Below are positions 38,542-51,332 of a stretch of 64,000 bases of DNA, piece by piece. The stretch spans positions 104,280,033 to 104,344,032 of the forward strand of contig CM048845.1 of assembly GCA_026545225.1 (NCBI GenBank), given 5' to 3'. Source of the stretch: Cornus controversa (Eukaryota > Streptophyta > Magnoliopsida > Cornales > Cornaceae). The position numbers were made by a program, and so were the translations under genes. Every line of letters starts with the position of its first letter. The stretch's first letter is position 1. A model generated the notes under the pieces. The model saw nothing but the letters and a program-made list of their open reading frames with translations. It was not told the origin of the DNA and did not search any database.

Positions 38542-40223
38542 ACGCAAATGGACTATCAAACACACATATAGATCGGTGGTTGAGATTGCACAGTTCTACG
38601 CTTAGCATTTTCTACACTTAGCATTTCTCGCGATGTGTGTGTGATAGACTTAGGGTTACATCATACAATAATCAAACACACAAGTTATACAACTGCTAGC
38701 CTCCAAATAAATCCAACCAAACCACCAATTATCAACGTTGCATGCATGCTTTGTGAGGTTGTGAGCTACTATACTAACCAGAGAAGCAACTATTTGAACA
38801 ATTAATTACCAATATATATATATAAACAATTTGACCCCTCTTATCTTCTACCAAAAGAGTGAAACGCCTTGGTTAATTTCTTCCCCTTCCTTTTCCCTTT
38901 TTCCTTCCAATATTCCTCTCCTTTCTCCCCCTTCCGTTTCCCCTTTACCTTCAAATATTCGTCTCCTTTCTCCCCCCATCCTTTTACCCTTTTGCTTCCA
39001 ATATTCCTCTCCTACCAAACAAGCTGTTAGATGCACGTGTTCATGGCATTAATACCTAGTACATCTTGAGTTCAAAAGATGTGATTTAAATATAGTTATT
39101 GCAAATATAGTTAGTTCATGAATCAACAAGTAATGTTTTATTTTTTCAAAATTAGCGATCCTATTATACCAACCAAACACAACCAAGATTGAAAAGAAAA
39201 TGTGTTTGTAATTAAGAAAAAGGTAAGGTATGTAATGAAAAGAATGTGGAGACGAAGAAAAAAGTGGAAGAGACTTTAGACGTGACTATTGTCGCCCAAT
39301 ATTCGAAAGAGGTCCACATCAAATGAAGCTCCTTCTGGTAATGGTGGGTCCCTCACTGCACTACATACATATATACATACAAGCTTTTATACATACATAC
39401 ATACATACATATATATATATACACACACATACATACATTCTCGAATTTCTCAAATCACTGTAAGGTCACAACACAATTAATTTCCTTCCATTTAATTAAT
39501 TCCATCAATTAAGATTATAATTAATTAAACTTGTAAAAGTACAAAAACAAATCACTAATTAAATGTCCTATTTTGGGTACCCAACAAAGAAAAAAGTGAG
39601 ACTTAAATTAAGATGAAGTGTTTGCAAAAATATAAAATAAAATAATATTCAATGTTGGTCCCATTTATATAGTTGGGTAAAAAAGAGTGAATATTATAGA
39701 TGTAACTTTTGATGTTATTTTTGTACCAATTGACCATTCTCAATCTCAAGACTAAATTTGTGTCATCAAATTTATCAATCCAAACTTTTATTGTATTGAC
39801 CAATGATCCCTATATATATATATATATATATAAATATACATATATAAAATCCCAGATTGCTGCAAGATTTGAAGGTGGTTTTTCACTACTTTCACTAGAA
39901 GGCTGCATTTTCCAAAGAAAATGTTGGAGTAGTCCCAATTACCATCAACCATTTCCCTCTTCTTCATTCTTCATGTCTATATATATATATATATATATAG
40001 ATTCTTGGACTAGAAATGATAGAAATTGTAATTAACTAGAGAGATTTTCTTTTCCTAATAACTGACTACAAACACCATTTTACAACTTTACTTGGAAAGA
40101 CAATTCATTAAAAAAAAAAAAAAAAAGATTCAAAGCATATTGGTTCTGTTTCTTCTCTCTTCTTTCTGGATTTTTTCATTTCCAATTCCTTGATCCATTC
40201 TGATGATTAATTTCAATTCCTCT
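36886..40223. other. Intergenic spacer downstream of the PIN gene
   Basis: No gene was recognised. There are (TA)n tracts near 37088-37126, 37226-37258, 38500-38539 and 39812-39832, and a (CATA)n tract near 39393-39440. At 38880-39015 three pyrimidine-rich units of about 55 bp repeat (CCAATATTCCTCTCCTTTCT or variants). A run of 17 A lies near 40110. The 3' untranslated region of the PIN gene presumably occupies the last few hundred bases before 40224. Confidence 0.55.
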
Positions 40224-41113
40224 TCATAGCCCCAGGAGAATGTAGTAGACAAGTGTGATTGGCAACGCAATTAGCATCCCGAATATGACACTGCAATTCA
40301 AATAACTCATGAGAGAGATTATATATAAATATATATATGACAGAAAGGAAAAGGAAAAAAATAGAGAGGAAAGGAAAGAAAAAAGAGATTATTTAGAAAG
40401 AACATGTATGTACTTACCCTGTGCTAAGAATGTCAGGGTGTACATTGTATTCCTTGGCAAAGACAAAGGGTACAATCCCTTGTGGTAGAGCAGCCTGTTT
40501 TTTGTGTTTGGCAATCCAACCACATGGAAAGAAAGAGAGAGAAAAGAAATGGAAATCATGTTAATATAGGGACATGTCTGTCCCACATAAATGACACCCA
40601 TTATTAATTAAACAAATCCCTACTTTATTTTATTTATTTTTTATTGTACTCTTAATTACTTTTTTCAAGTATATCTTGCTGTCTCGAGAGAATTTTTTTG
40701 TTCTTTCACATTTGCAATGTTTGACTGATGACCAGACTAACTGGACTAACTTTACTCTGTCACATATATGTTATGTGTGCGTGGAGGGTCAAAAAAGGAA
40801 GCGGTGAACACAGAAAATTTACTTTTTACCGGTTGTAAAGAGATAAAAATCTCATTATTAATAACCATCTTACTAGGCAATGATAAAAGTTATGGTTAAT
40901 CATAACTTTTACCGTGCTCACTTCCCGTTTCCATCACTCACTCCACACAGAGGAAAGTGGAGTGGAGTGGAGGTAGTAAATTTTGGAGTTGAGATAATAA
41001 AGTCATTACATTACCCTAAATTTAATTGATGTTAACATAAAGGAAATGGAAAGTAACAGCCGTTTAAAATTGTAAAATATTTAAGTTCGATTGGTGTGTC
41101 AGTAGGAGGCAAG

Positions 41114-41156
<43 letters not shown>

Positions 41157-43601
41157 ATTGAGTGATGACCTGTACAATGGCAACGTGTAAGAGGACTCCA
41201 CGAAGTCCAACAGCAATGGAAGCAGCTGCCATGACAGCTGGACCTGTGAGGAATCTGACTGCCATAGTAAAAGTTGCAATAGAATTCCCACATGCTATGA
41301 TCCTCGGTTGCAAAGCCATGAACAGACCTGTGTATATATATATACATATATATGTATGTATGTCATCAATCAATCAATGTTATCACCACCACCCACACCC
41401 ACATCCCACCACTGTCAGACACCACCAGACAGACATTTTGAAAGACCTTTCATCATCACTACCACCACCATCACGCTTCCTAGCTTGGTGTCATTTCATT
41501 TCTTTTATATATATACACATATATATATATATATCCCAACCCAACCTTATCATATCACGAAAAAAGAAAGCATGAAACTGTAGATGTATAAAAGAAGCAG
41601 ACACGTTATCATGACACACTGTTACTGTTTCATTACTTTGCCTTTTAACTTGCTTTCTTAAAGATTTTAATAATGAAAAGCATGAAATATTAATCATAAT
41701 AAAAGTGATATATATAGAGAGAATATATTGATGGGCACAGCATAAAAGAGGTTTGATGAAGAACTGACCCAGACTGAACATGGCCATGCCTAGTCCTGCA
41801 TCAGACAGTATGGAAATGGACTTTGCTATTATGGCAGGCATCTGAACATGCCACCTGCAGGAAACACCATCCAGACCCAGACAGTAATATATAGATATAT
41901 ATATATATATATCCAAAAATGAGTTAGTAAAATCACAAATTAACCACAAAACAGAACATTAGTTGATTATTTACTGATGAGAAGAGATCACAAACATGTG
42001 TACCTGAATGAAACAAGAGACCAAGTAAGGCCAATCAAGCTTGAGTAAGTGTTGGGGTTTCTGATTAGTTTCCTCCAAACCATGATCAATATAAGCCTTG
42101 TCATTACACTTGTTGGAGGCATGACCTTCCCTCCTGCTGCTTTCCCATCTCCACCTTTATGATGATCACCGCCTTCATGGTTGTTCATTTCTCTCTCTAA
42201 ACCTCTGTTACCGAAGCTAAAATCATCTCTCTCCACCATGTAATTATCCTCTTGATTCTCTCTGTGACCATCCACTGATAAAAACCCAAAATCAATCACA
42301 AGAAAATTAAAACATCAGAAAAAAAAAACTAATTAAACTATTTATACTAACTGTCACACTGCACGAATTAATTACTAAATAAAAAAGAAATGGTAAATTA
42401 AACTACCTTTTCCTGGAGAGACAGAGACTCTGACTTCCTTAGCAGACTGCTCTAGGCCTCCGTATTCATGGCTTCCAAACACATCAGAAACGGGAGATGC
42501 ACTAGAACTCCAAACAAACATGTGAAGATCTCTTGTACCTTCCTCTGGCTTCTGCATAGCTTGTCCATTAGGCTTCTTGGCTGCTGCATTAGCTCCAACC
42601 CCTTTCGACCCTGTCGGCGAAAACATCCCCGGGTTCGGCGCCGGATAATGCGAATTACCCGCTGGCGGTGGCGGCGCGTGGTAATGGAATCTTGATTTGT
42701 TCACATTGCCACCCTCTTCCTCGTAGTTAGACGGTCTCGGCGTCGGCCCTCTCGATGCCGGAAGCCCATAAACGTCCGATTGGCCGAAGTTAGAATTCCG
42801 GCCACCGGCGACCATGGAATAAAAATCAGTGTGATTGAAGCTAGACCCTCTTGGAGTTGGGTTACGAGAAGACTGCAGAGAGTATATCTCTGCATTGGTG
42901 AGGTTGGACGGCCTCGGCGTGGTCGACGACAACCCTTGAGACCTTCTTGAGAAGATGTCTGATCTTGAAGCGTTGGATTTTCTCACAGTGACATGTAACT
43001 TACCATCTTCTTTGATCTCTGCTTCAGTCTCCAACGCTTGTCTACCATCCAATGACATGACATCAGAATCAACGTGGATGGACACAATTGAGCCTGCAGT
43101 ATCTGGGAATTGCTCAGAGATGAGCAACTTTGCACCTCTGTATTCAAACATGAAGAGCATCAAAGTGTACCATATGATACACTGTAGGACCACAATTTGG
43201 ACCATTAAGCTGCCAGAGAAGTCCCCATACATCCCTTTGAGTAGAGGAATGCCCATGACAAGAGTGTTTGGCAGAGTGGAAACTGAAAAGAGTGTGATGG
43301 TCCATTCTAAGCAACCCCTTTTGCTCACCTTACTCCACACAGCTAGTACTGCCAGCACGATTAGCTTCTGGAGGGTGTCGGCGGCGATGAACCGGATGTT
43401 CATGGTGTAAGGATCGTTGGTGGAGATGAAGTGGAAAGAGAGAAGAGGGACTGCGAAGAGCGCGACGAAGCGGTTAATGCCGGAGCATTGGTCTGGGGAG
43501 AAGATTTTCCACCATTTCACAGAGCCATAAGCTAAGATCATAGCCACATAAAGGGGAACAACTGCTGTCATGACATGGTAGAAGTCTGATAGACTGATCA
43601 T
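40224..43601 (-). CDS. PIN1: PIN1-type auxin efflux carrier, six exons, 617 aa
   Basis: PIN proteins export indole-3-acetate across the plasma membrane and set the direction of polar auxin flow. Exons on the minus strand are 43601-42407, 42274-42004, 41854-41769, 41327-41170, 40494-40418 and 40290-40224. All introns are GT-AG and the exons sum to 1854 nt, exactly in frame. Residues 1-160 form the first membrane bundle ([37 protein letters not shown]). Residues of about 161-460 form the cytosolic loop, and the rest the second bundle ending [11 protein letters not shown]. The loop has three TPRXS motifs (T228-S232, T249-S253, T287-S291), known targets of PINOID and D6-type kinases in this family. 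Text such as [19 protein letters not shown] fits the PIN1 clade, while STGVIFG near the C-terminus is more like PIN3/4/7. The length equals the usual 600-650 aa and I see no defect. A GT/GA microsatellite (43653-43686) lies in the likely 5' leader. Confidence 0.97.
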
Positions 43602-43654
43602 CTTTGCTCACTTCAGTAGGTACTGTCCTAAATTAGAAGAATGTGTTTGTGTAT

Positions 43655-43686
<32 letters not shown>

Positions 43687-46360
43687 AAATGAAGATTGGT
43701 TGATAGCTGAAGATGGGTGTGTGTTGATGGATAAGTTAAAGAAAATGGAGGAGCATGTGTTTTGGTTTATGGGGTTGTGGGCGGCGAGCAGAGAATGAAA
43801 ACAACTTTAATTTAGAATACAGAAGAAGAGCTTTGAGAGTTGGGAGCAAGCTTGCACTTGCAGTCTCCAAAGCACAGGGTGGGGTGTTTCTAAATTTATT
43901 TTTCTTTTTTTGTTGTTTCCTTTTGGTTTTGAGCTGTGTTTAGAGAGAGAGAGAGAGAGAGAGATGGGTGTGATTATTGATATAAATTGGTAAGTTGGTG
44001 TGTGGCTCTATCTCCAATGGATTAAAGGTAGTATAAAGTTTAGAAAAAGCATTTTGGTTGGAGGTGGTGTGTCTGTAAGTACTTGTTTGGGGGAGTCTTT
44101 CTCTCTATTTCTTTCTTGGATTCTCTTTTTAGCTCATGGGCTGTTGATGGGCTATGGCTGTGCTTATATGTATATATTCTACTTCTTTTATATTTTGTTA
44201 TCCATTTTTAATATATATATATATATATATATATTACTAAATATATGAAGTAGGTTTTATTATTACCTCTAATTTAACTTCTTTTTTTCTTTCTTTCTTT
44301 TTTCTCCAATTTAACTTTTTTTTTTTGTGGATGATATCTTCATTTTGGGTTTAGGAGAAGAATAGTTCCAACTGTTCAAAACAGAGGGCTAATAGTCATT
44401 ACTGGGTGTTGGGGAATAACTAGTTGGACGGATTTGATTCGGATTGCATTTGGCTTCATCAGACTCGAATTCAATAAGACATTTACTTGATTTGATTTGA
44501 TATGATAATTCGATGGAATTTGTTATTCAATTCATATTTGATTTATAGTTATATTCGATTCGATAACTCCATTTGTTAAGATTTGTAATATTTGTTGAAA
44601 AATTTAAATTATAAATTAGAAGAAGTAAAAAATGAACAAGAAAAGAGAATAAATAATAAACTTTTGATTCTTACTTAAAGGGAAAAATACTAAAAAAAAG
44701 TGAGAAAATCAATAGAGAGAAGAAAATAATAAAAAAAAATTGACATAACTAAAGTTTCCAATTTTATACATGATAAAATATTATGTAAACAATATATTTT
44801 ATTATTATTTTCATGAAATGATCATTTATTGAATGATAAATAAAATATGTATAGCATATTATATATTATATTTGATCGAATGAGATTGATCATAATTCAT
44901 ATCCGATTTGTTAACAAAATAAATTATTAAATTAAATATTCAATTCATATCCAAGATCCGATCCATGTCTACAACTAGTGAATGAAGATGAGGGGAAAAA
45001 GGCATCCTTAAGGTTGGGCCATTGCACTTTCTCCATTTCTATCCCGTACATTTTTCGATGAGAAAATAGATGGGTCTAAAATGGTGAAGAAAAGTGATCC
45101 AAATTCTAGTTCCGTCAGAAGAATGTAGGCCCAAGCCCAATGTTACATTTCTCATCTTCATCCCTCCCAGGTAGGCCACAGTATTTTTCTTTTTTCCTTG
45201 TTTTTCAAGTCACACTCACCTTTTTGAGAGAAGATCTACTAATACACCGTGTGAATCTAAGCCATGCGTGTTGTACACTCGTGATGGAGTCTTCCGCACA
45301 TATTTTATATGCACGATTGGAATACACCCCGTGCAGTGCATCGGGTGTATTGCAGATGTTCTCTACCTTTTGACTAAGAATTATTTTGCAAATTGCAAGC
45401 GCATGCTTCAAAACTTGAGTGTTCGAGTTAATTTGAGAAAATCTGTGAATGGCCCCAAGGAGAAGAGTCTTTAGTGACTGTTTCTTAGATAAGAAGAATC
45501 TTCGAAGCTGAAAACCCTCCAAATATTCATCCTTATTTCTTAAGGATTGCATAGGAATGAGACAGGAATTGAATGATGATCACCTTCTCCATCCCTAACT
45601 CTGTCTCCAGAAACCAATCCAAAAAAAGCCAGGTACCTTGCCCCCACCCCAGCCTTGCATGCTCACTCCCGAATGTGTTTGATATATATATATATATATA
45701 TGGACAATTATTGTAACACCAAATAGATTGGGCTTCCATATGTAGTGATTAATATTTCTGTCCACTCCTTTCAGGCCATAATGTTGTTTAATTTAGCTTA
45801 TGTCAGTCAGCCAATTTTGGTTCTTTTGAATTTTAATCAATTTTCTTCTATTATTTTGAGATTTCAATGATCTATTTACTTTTTTCTTTTTTTTTTTTAT
45901 GAAAAATTACAGAATTTACAGTTAATAAATGCATTGCTTTGCTTGGAGAAAACAAATATGACTATATACAAAATGAAGGGGAAAAAAAAGAAGCTCTCCA
46001 ATAATACACTTTCATTAGATAAATATTTAAATGCAAGGATCAAAACTTGGGTGTGATGTAGAAAAAAGATTTCTCCAAGCCTAATCCATCAAGATCCAAA
46101 TCCACACCATGAAACATGTAAACTTCCAATATGACAAAAGAATCATATAAATTGGTGATTAAAATGACACAAAAAAAAAAAAAATTGTACAACTTCATAC
46201 ACTGAGCTACAGACCTGTTGGAATAGCTACATTATAATACAAGGTCAGTATATTGTTTATAAGCAAACCCCACCATGGAATTCACACAATAATTGGTGGT
46301 GAAAGCTTAAAACCAGGTCATGGAAAATGGCAAGAAGCAGATAAAGATGATTCATGAACT
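43602..46360. other. Intergenic: PIN promoter side and CAR 3' flank
   Basis: This lies upstream of the minus-strand PIN gene. GA-rich tracts lie at 43653-43686 and 43941-43963, and a (TA)n run at about 44210-44233. No clear TATA box could be chosen. A possible MITE is listed at 44421-44977. Text near 45265-45370 (ending TATTGCAGATGTTCT) resembles 12090-12180 (ending TATTACAGATGTTCT), so it is a dispersed repeat of unknown type. The CAR 3' UTR should lie in about 46000-46360. Confidence 0.5.
44421..44977. mobile_element. Possible hAT-like MITE, AT-rich, 557 bp
   Basis: TAGTTGGACGGATTTGATTC on the left pairs loosely with the reversed right end TAGTTGTAGACATGGATCGG. Both sides continue with repeated ATTCGAT/ATCGAAT and ATTCATATC text. 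The flanks (GGAATAAC and GTGAATGA) do not form a clear 8-bp duplication, so the call is weak. Confidence 0.35.
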
Positions 46361-49300
46361 CTACAAGCCCTTACAGCCAGGAAGGTCAATCCATTGCAGT
46401 TGAAGCTCCACTTCACCACATTCCACATTTTTCAATCTGAGACACATATCCTGGACAACCTTATCGCCTGAAAAAGTAATGCAGCTTTCTTCAGCGAGGC
46501 AGTTTTTCCTGGATGGCAGCACTTTTGTAATTACAGTGCCATCTGGGAGGCCTTCCAGATCCATCCTCAAGGCCTCGACAAATGCTATGATGTCAAACTC
46601 TGCTTCTCCCATTTTGTCATCTTTGGTGAATGTGTCATGGTCATACACGGTCTGCGATCACCGAAAGGATTAGGAACAGAAAATTTCGTGAAAGGATAAC
46701 AATAGTGAGATTTAAGAAGAGATCATGTCATATGAGCATTGCTGTTTAAGCAATTCCTTGGGGTTTATCTTACTGTTTGAACAATGGTATCATACGCATC
46801 CAATTTGTTTGAATTTCTTTAGAAACATTTGAAGTTGATAGCACCAACTTCAGGAAAAAAATTTAATTTCTTGTTTGAAATATCTTTCTGCCTCTCTGTT
46901 GGGTGGTGTCTGATGGAAAGAGGGACTGTTTTCTCAGTTGAAACAGAACCTTAGCAATTTAAAAGGAACCACCAGCAACATTTGGAAAGTCTGGGTGCCA
47001 CAACCTACCTCCAAAAGCCAGGATAATGAACCAACACATCAAAGAGGTGGTTTTGAATATATTAAGTTTGTTAACAAGAAATCATCACAATTATGAAGTA
47101 CAAAACTATTAAAATACTGATCAATTCCACGAGGAAATTAAATAGGGGAAAAATCCATGCTGTACACGCTTAGACTGATATGTCAGACTTCAAACCTAGC
47201 TCCAAAAATCATATTTGGAGTTCCATAGAACTTTATGAGGAACATATCTGTAAAGTACTCATCCTAAGGTTCTCATTTTGTCAAGTACTGCAAAGCACTT
47301 GTATGAAGCAGCTTGAATAATTATTCAGGCATATCTTTTAGAATGAAAAATATTGGACCAGGAAAAGCTGTCCATCATCCATTTACATTTTTGTCTTCCA
47401 CAGGCATGTGGAATACTTCACCAACAATAGGAAATCTATCTTATAACATCATAGAAGATCCCTTTTCTCTATCAAATAGAGTTTTATGTCATATGGAAAT
47501 TAATGAATAAACTTACCAGCTTGACTGGAAGATTAGGATCAGAGACAGAAAGAGTCAAGTCTTGATTCCACTTAGGATTGACATCCTTCCTGATAACACT
47601 AGTCTTCAGTTTCTGCATAAATGTTGACATTCATATAACCTTTGAAAATGTAGTAACGCCGACTAGATGCAAACTTCATAAAGAAAGATATGCAATAAAA
47701 GCAAGCTTGAACTACAATATTAAAACCCTACCATGTTATAACCAATTATAATTAAAGCAACCTCCAATGAAGAAAAAAGCCATTTGTTGAGCTATTGAAA
47801 ATAAGAGAGAGCAGTCTACTCAGTTTGACTCCTTTTGTTTTACCTCTTGAACTTGCAAACACAGTAGCTCTGAGGTTCTCCATTTAGGGGACAACTCATG
47901 GATTCTAATCATGACATGTGTGGTAAATAGCAACTTAGACAACAAGTATATTGGATAAACGTCGAATGTTTAAATTTCAAAGGGCATGGCGCTCTTCCAG
48001 CAATCTCAAAACTAATGTACTGGGACTCTGGAGTACTTAGTCTACTTTTGAGAGAAGAAATAAAGCAATATTCAGCCTCAAAAACAAAATAGTCACTTCT
48101 AAAACATGAAGAAAACAGTTCTTAAGCAGAGATTGATCAAATAATATGTCCACAGATAAATTTAAACATTCTAAGAGAAGACCAAACTTTTAATGCCATG
48201 ATAGCATCATTATTGAGTGCTTTGAATATTGGAACAATCTTATCTCTGTCATTACGCAACACTAGACAGCTAATTAACAAGGAGCTTAAAATCTTCAATT
48301 CTTTCTTGACATTTGCAATCCTTGAGTTCCTTGAAACGCGTTGACAACTAAAAAAGCTACTTCCACAAAAATGTTCTACTATCTAAATAGTCCTAGATGG
48401 ATAGATCAACTTAAGACCCTAAAGAATGATGTAATGTAGCAAAAAGAACACATAATTGCCTTTTGAGCTCAAATATTTAGTCTTCTGACCTCCAACTTAC
48501 CATAGCAGACGGCAAACAGAGCCTAATAGCAATGTAAGTCTTCTACTGCAGCTAGAAAGAATCTTCACAAGGAAAGACAAAATATAGTAAGAATATAATA
48601 TCACAACCACTGAGCAGAAGAAGATTCCCCATCGATTTTTTGCAGAATCCCACACCAACTTTTAGACCCCCACAATTGACCATCCTTCCCCCATTCTGCT
48701 GGTTAGAAACCACCCTGAGCAATCCTACCCTTTTTCCTCTCCCCTTCCTCTCTGCTATATTTTTAAAACATGTTTGAAGGAGCACCACTATTTTGCTTTC
48801 TCATCCTTCCTTAATTATCCAAACATGAGGAGAGATTAACATTATCATATCTTTCTTTTCTTTTTATTCACAACTAACGCTATCATTTCTTTTCTTTTCC
48901 CTCCTAGTTACCAAATCGGAGTGTAAAAGAAATAATAACAATCTATGCCATTGCCACAAATGGTTGTATTGATAAAGTCCATTACCAAGGGCTGTTGCAG
49001 TCTAAAGGGGAAGATCGGAGCCAGACCTACCCTTTCGTGGCATTGATGATTACCAAATATACTTCACTCAGCTCTGCTTTCTTCCTAGCCTCTCCCAAAT
49101 TCCCAATTCATGTCATGACAACAATTTGTATCTCATTCTTGTAATTCAAAGAGGATTTTAAAATTTCATAGTTATTGACTTGATAGAACATTTTAGAAAT
49201 AAATAAGTCTAAAAGATATAAACTTTTCTTGCCAAAGCAACATTCAAATCTCAAATGATGGGTCAGAACCTATATATACAAATCTTTGATGCTACAATCC

Positions 49301-49631
49301 TTCTAGAACCCAGCTTCATGTTGTACTCCATCACAAAAACCCAAGATCATGAATCAATCAAATCGTATAAAAAACACAACCAATTAAACAATCCCAAATC
49401 AGACCCAAAAATTAAATAAAGAAAAGAAAAAAGTGGAGAAATTAAAAGAATAGAGACCTGTTTGCCCATCTTGACTACGACGTAAGGATCACTGCTACGG
49501 ACGTCGCGAACAGCAAGGTTTATACCTCTTTGAACTCGAATTCTGAGCACACCCAACATCCTGTCCATTAGAGACGACGTAGCCTTTGATTGTTTTGACG
49601 AAGCCTTCGATTGTTTTATTTTGCAACTCAT
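46361..49631 (-). CDS. CAR: C2-domain ABA-related (CAR) family protein, three exons, 186 aa
   Basis: CAR proteins bind phospholipids in a Ca2+-dependent way and recruit PYR/PYL abscisic-acid receptors to the plasma membrane. Exons on the minus strand are 49631-49458 (58 aa), 47612-47517 (32 aa) and 46651-46361 (96 aa plus stop). All introns are GT-AG and phase 0. The C2 core starts GVLRIRVQRGINLAVRDVRS and runs through SDPYVVVKMGKQ, KDVNPKWNQDLTLSV and TVYDHDTFTKDDKMGEAEF. The Asp residues in RDVRSSDPY and YDHD....KDD are the expected Ca2+ ligands. NCLAEESCITF and the C-terminal VECGEVELQLQWIDLPGCKGL are typical of CARs. The N-terminus is basic, with three KQSKA-like repeats; a second Met (MDRMLGV) is an alternative start. 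A 5'-UTR intron (about 49889-49693, GTGAG...ACAG) is likely. Confidence 0.95.
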
Positions 49632-49934
49632 TTCTCTTCCAATCTCTCCCTCCTTTTATTACTATCACCGAAACCAATCAAGCCCAATTTCCCTGTCAAT
49701 CAAAAACAATTTAGAAATCAATTTATATATATATACATAATATATATATATAACAAAACCATAATTCAACGCGCAAACAATAAAATACCAACAAAAAACA
49801 GAAAACACTTGGAAGATTGTGGTGAGTAACACTTTGTGGGTCCCACCATATAATACAGCGCTTTGTAATTGTAATGTAACGATACTCACGTCTTTGGGAT
49901 GCTCTTGGATTCTTAGATTCCGGTTCAGCAAATC

Positions 49935-49936
<2 letters not shown>

Positions 49937-49972
<36 letters not shown>
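49937..49972 (-). repeat. (GA)n tract in the CAR leader/promoter
   Basis: About 36 bases of alternating GA (CT on the coding strand) lie some 50 bp upstream of the likely leader-intron donor. CT-rich tracts close to plant transcription starts are common. A regulatory role is inference. Confidence 0.6.
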
Positions 49973-49973
<1 letters not shown>

Positions 49974-50074
49974 GGATGGAAATTGGTGAGCTTTTCTGGG
50001 AAGGAGGTGGAGTTACCGGGAGTTCCGGTATTTAAGCCGGTAACACAATGGATGAGGTTGTGGACGTTGACTAA

Positions 50075-50286
50075 GGCCCTGTTTGGCAGAGCTTTTGCTT
50101 CGGCTTTTACGCAGAAGAAAAAGAGAAGCAGAAGCTAAATCAGGAAGCTAGTACCCCCTAGCTTCCTTTAAACGCCCTTTTTGGATTCCGAAACTCTTCC
50201 GTCTTGCCAATCCAAACACTCTCCAAAACGGCTTTTGAGCTTAAAAAGCCGAAAGCCGCTTTTCAAAAGCCAATCCAAACAGGGCC
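50075..50286. mobile_element. Tourist-like (PIF/Harbinger) MITE, 212 bp, with TAA target duplication
   Basis: The ends GGCCCTGTTTGG and CCAAACAGGGCC are perfect inverted copies. TAA stands on both sides (50072-50074 and 50287-50289). A 3-bp TWA duplication with GGSC...GTTTGG ends is typical for Tourist-like MITEs. The interior has further inverted similarity (GAGCTTTTGCTTCGGCTTTT and reversed AAAAGCCGAAAG). It sits in the CAR promoter region. Confidence 0.88.
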
Positions 50287-50289
50287 TAA

Positions 50290-50941
50290 GTAAGATTTGT
50301 TGCTGGTTATTATGTCAATTTTTACTTCACAACTTTTTCATACTAAGTTTAATTTTAACTTTTTATAGGTTTTATACGTATTATCCAACGTTAAGAAATA
50401 ATATTGAAAAAAAAAAAAAACGTTAAGAAAGAATGTTTTTTTCGGAAATTAACGTTAAGATAGAATGTTCTTATGAATGTTCTTATCATCTCTATTATAT
50501 TATAGCATATCATAGTATAGTATAGTATGACAAAAATAAAACTAAGAGTTCAGACTTATCTCATAATCGTGTTTAAAATTAAACTCTGTATTTTGTTAAA
50601 TTAGAACAAATTCAAGGATTAGACAATTGCTTGTATCTAATAATTAAGCGAACATCTTAAATATCGTACAATAATTTAATGTTGTAATTGGGAAAAAAAA
50701 ATTGTAATGTAGATCTTTTCAGTGATAGACCTTTGTTGTGTTGTGTTGGTACTAACATTTATTTAAAAGAAATTATTATATATACAAAGAAAGACCAGTT
50801 GATATTATTATGGAAACTACACACATTAAGTCGTGACTTTTTTTATTTTATTTTACTTTTTATACCAGAGGTGAAAAAGATCTATGCTTTTCCCTCTTTC
50901 ATGTTGAAGTGTCATAATACTTAATTCTTGTTATCCTCCTA
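50290..50941. other. AT-rich intergenic DNA, no gene recognised
   Basis: Short ATAGTATAGTATA-like runs lie near 50503-50527. No other structure was seen. Confidence 0.5.
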
Positions 50942-51259
50942 GGGCTTGTATGGCGAGCTTTTGTGTTTTGCGTTTTTGTTGTTGTTCAAAACAAAATAAC
51001 GGCTTTTGTCACGAGTGTTTTGAATAGTAATCGAAAATACGTTTCGTAACAAAAATATGTTTTAAGTTTTTATTTTTTATTTTTTTATTTTGTCTGTTAC
51101 GATAGCCAAAACATAATAAAAATATCAAAATGGTGTTTCCAATTATGAACCAAAATTTTAAAATATTTTGACACTATTCAAAACACAACGGGCGATACCA
51201 AAAATGTTTTGTTTCGGCAACAGTAAAAACAAAAACAAAACGCATGCCAAACAGGACCC
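50942..51259. mobile_element. Probable Tourist-like MITE, 318 bp, diverged
   Basis: The left end GGGCTTGTATGGCGAGCTTT pairs with the reversed right end GGGTCCTGTTTGGCATGCG, and the inner text continues TTTTGTGTTTTGCGTTTTTG against the reverse of CAAAAACAAAACGC. The flanking triplets are CTA and TTA, so a TWA duplication is only approximate. No coding content was seen. Confidence 0.6.
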
Positions 51260-51332
51260 TTAATTAATATTAATAACTTTTGGCATGTATAATTGTTATA
51301 ATTACCAAACTGTATTTTATAATTAAAATTAG

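Noticed and set aside
40105-40130. Run of A near 40110 as the tail of a SINE or retrogene
   Set aside because: No body with a pol III promoter or gene copy was found upstream, and no flanking duplication.
41162-41949. Several open frames of 75-152 residues around the PIN introns
   Set aside because: They read across exon-intron borders or the opposite strand. The spliced PIN model explains the conserved parts.
42955-43410. Plus-strand open frame of 151 residues
   Set aside because: It is antisense to exon 1 of the PIN gene, whose minus-strand reading is certain.
45205-45552. Minus-strand open frame of 115 residues between PIN and CAR
   Set aside because: No family resemblance, no start context and no spliced partners, and part of it is a dispersed repeat also seen near 12100.
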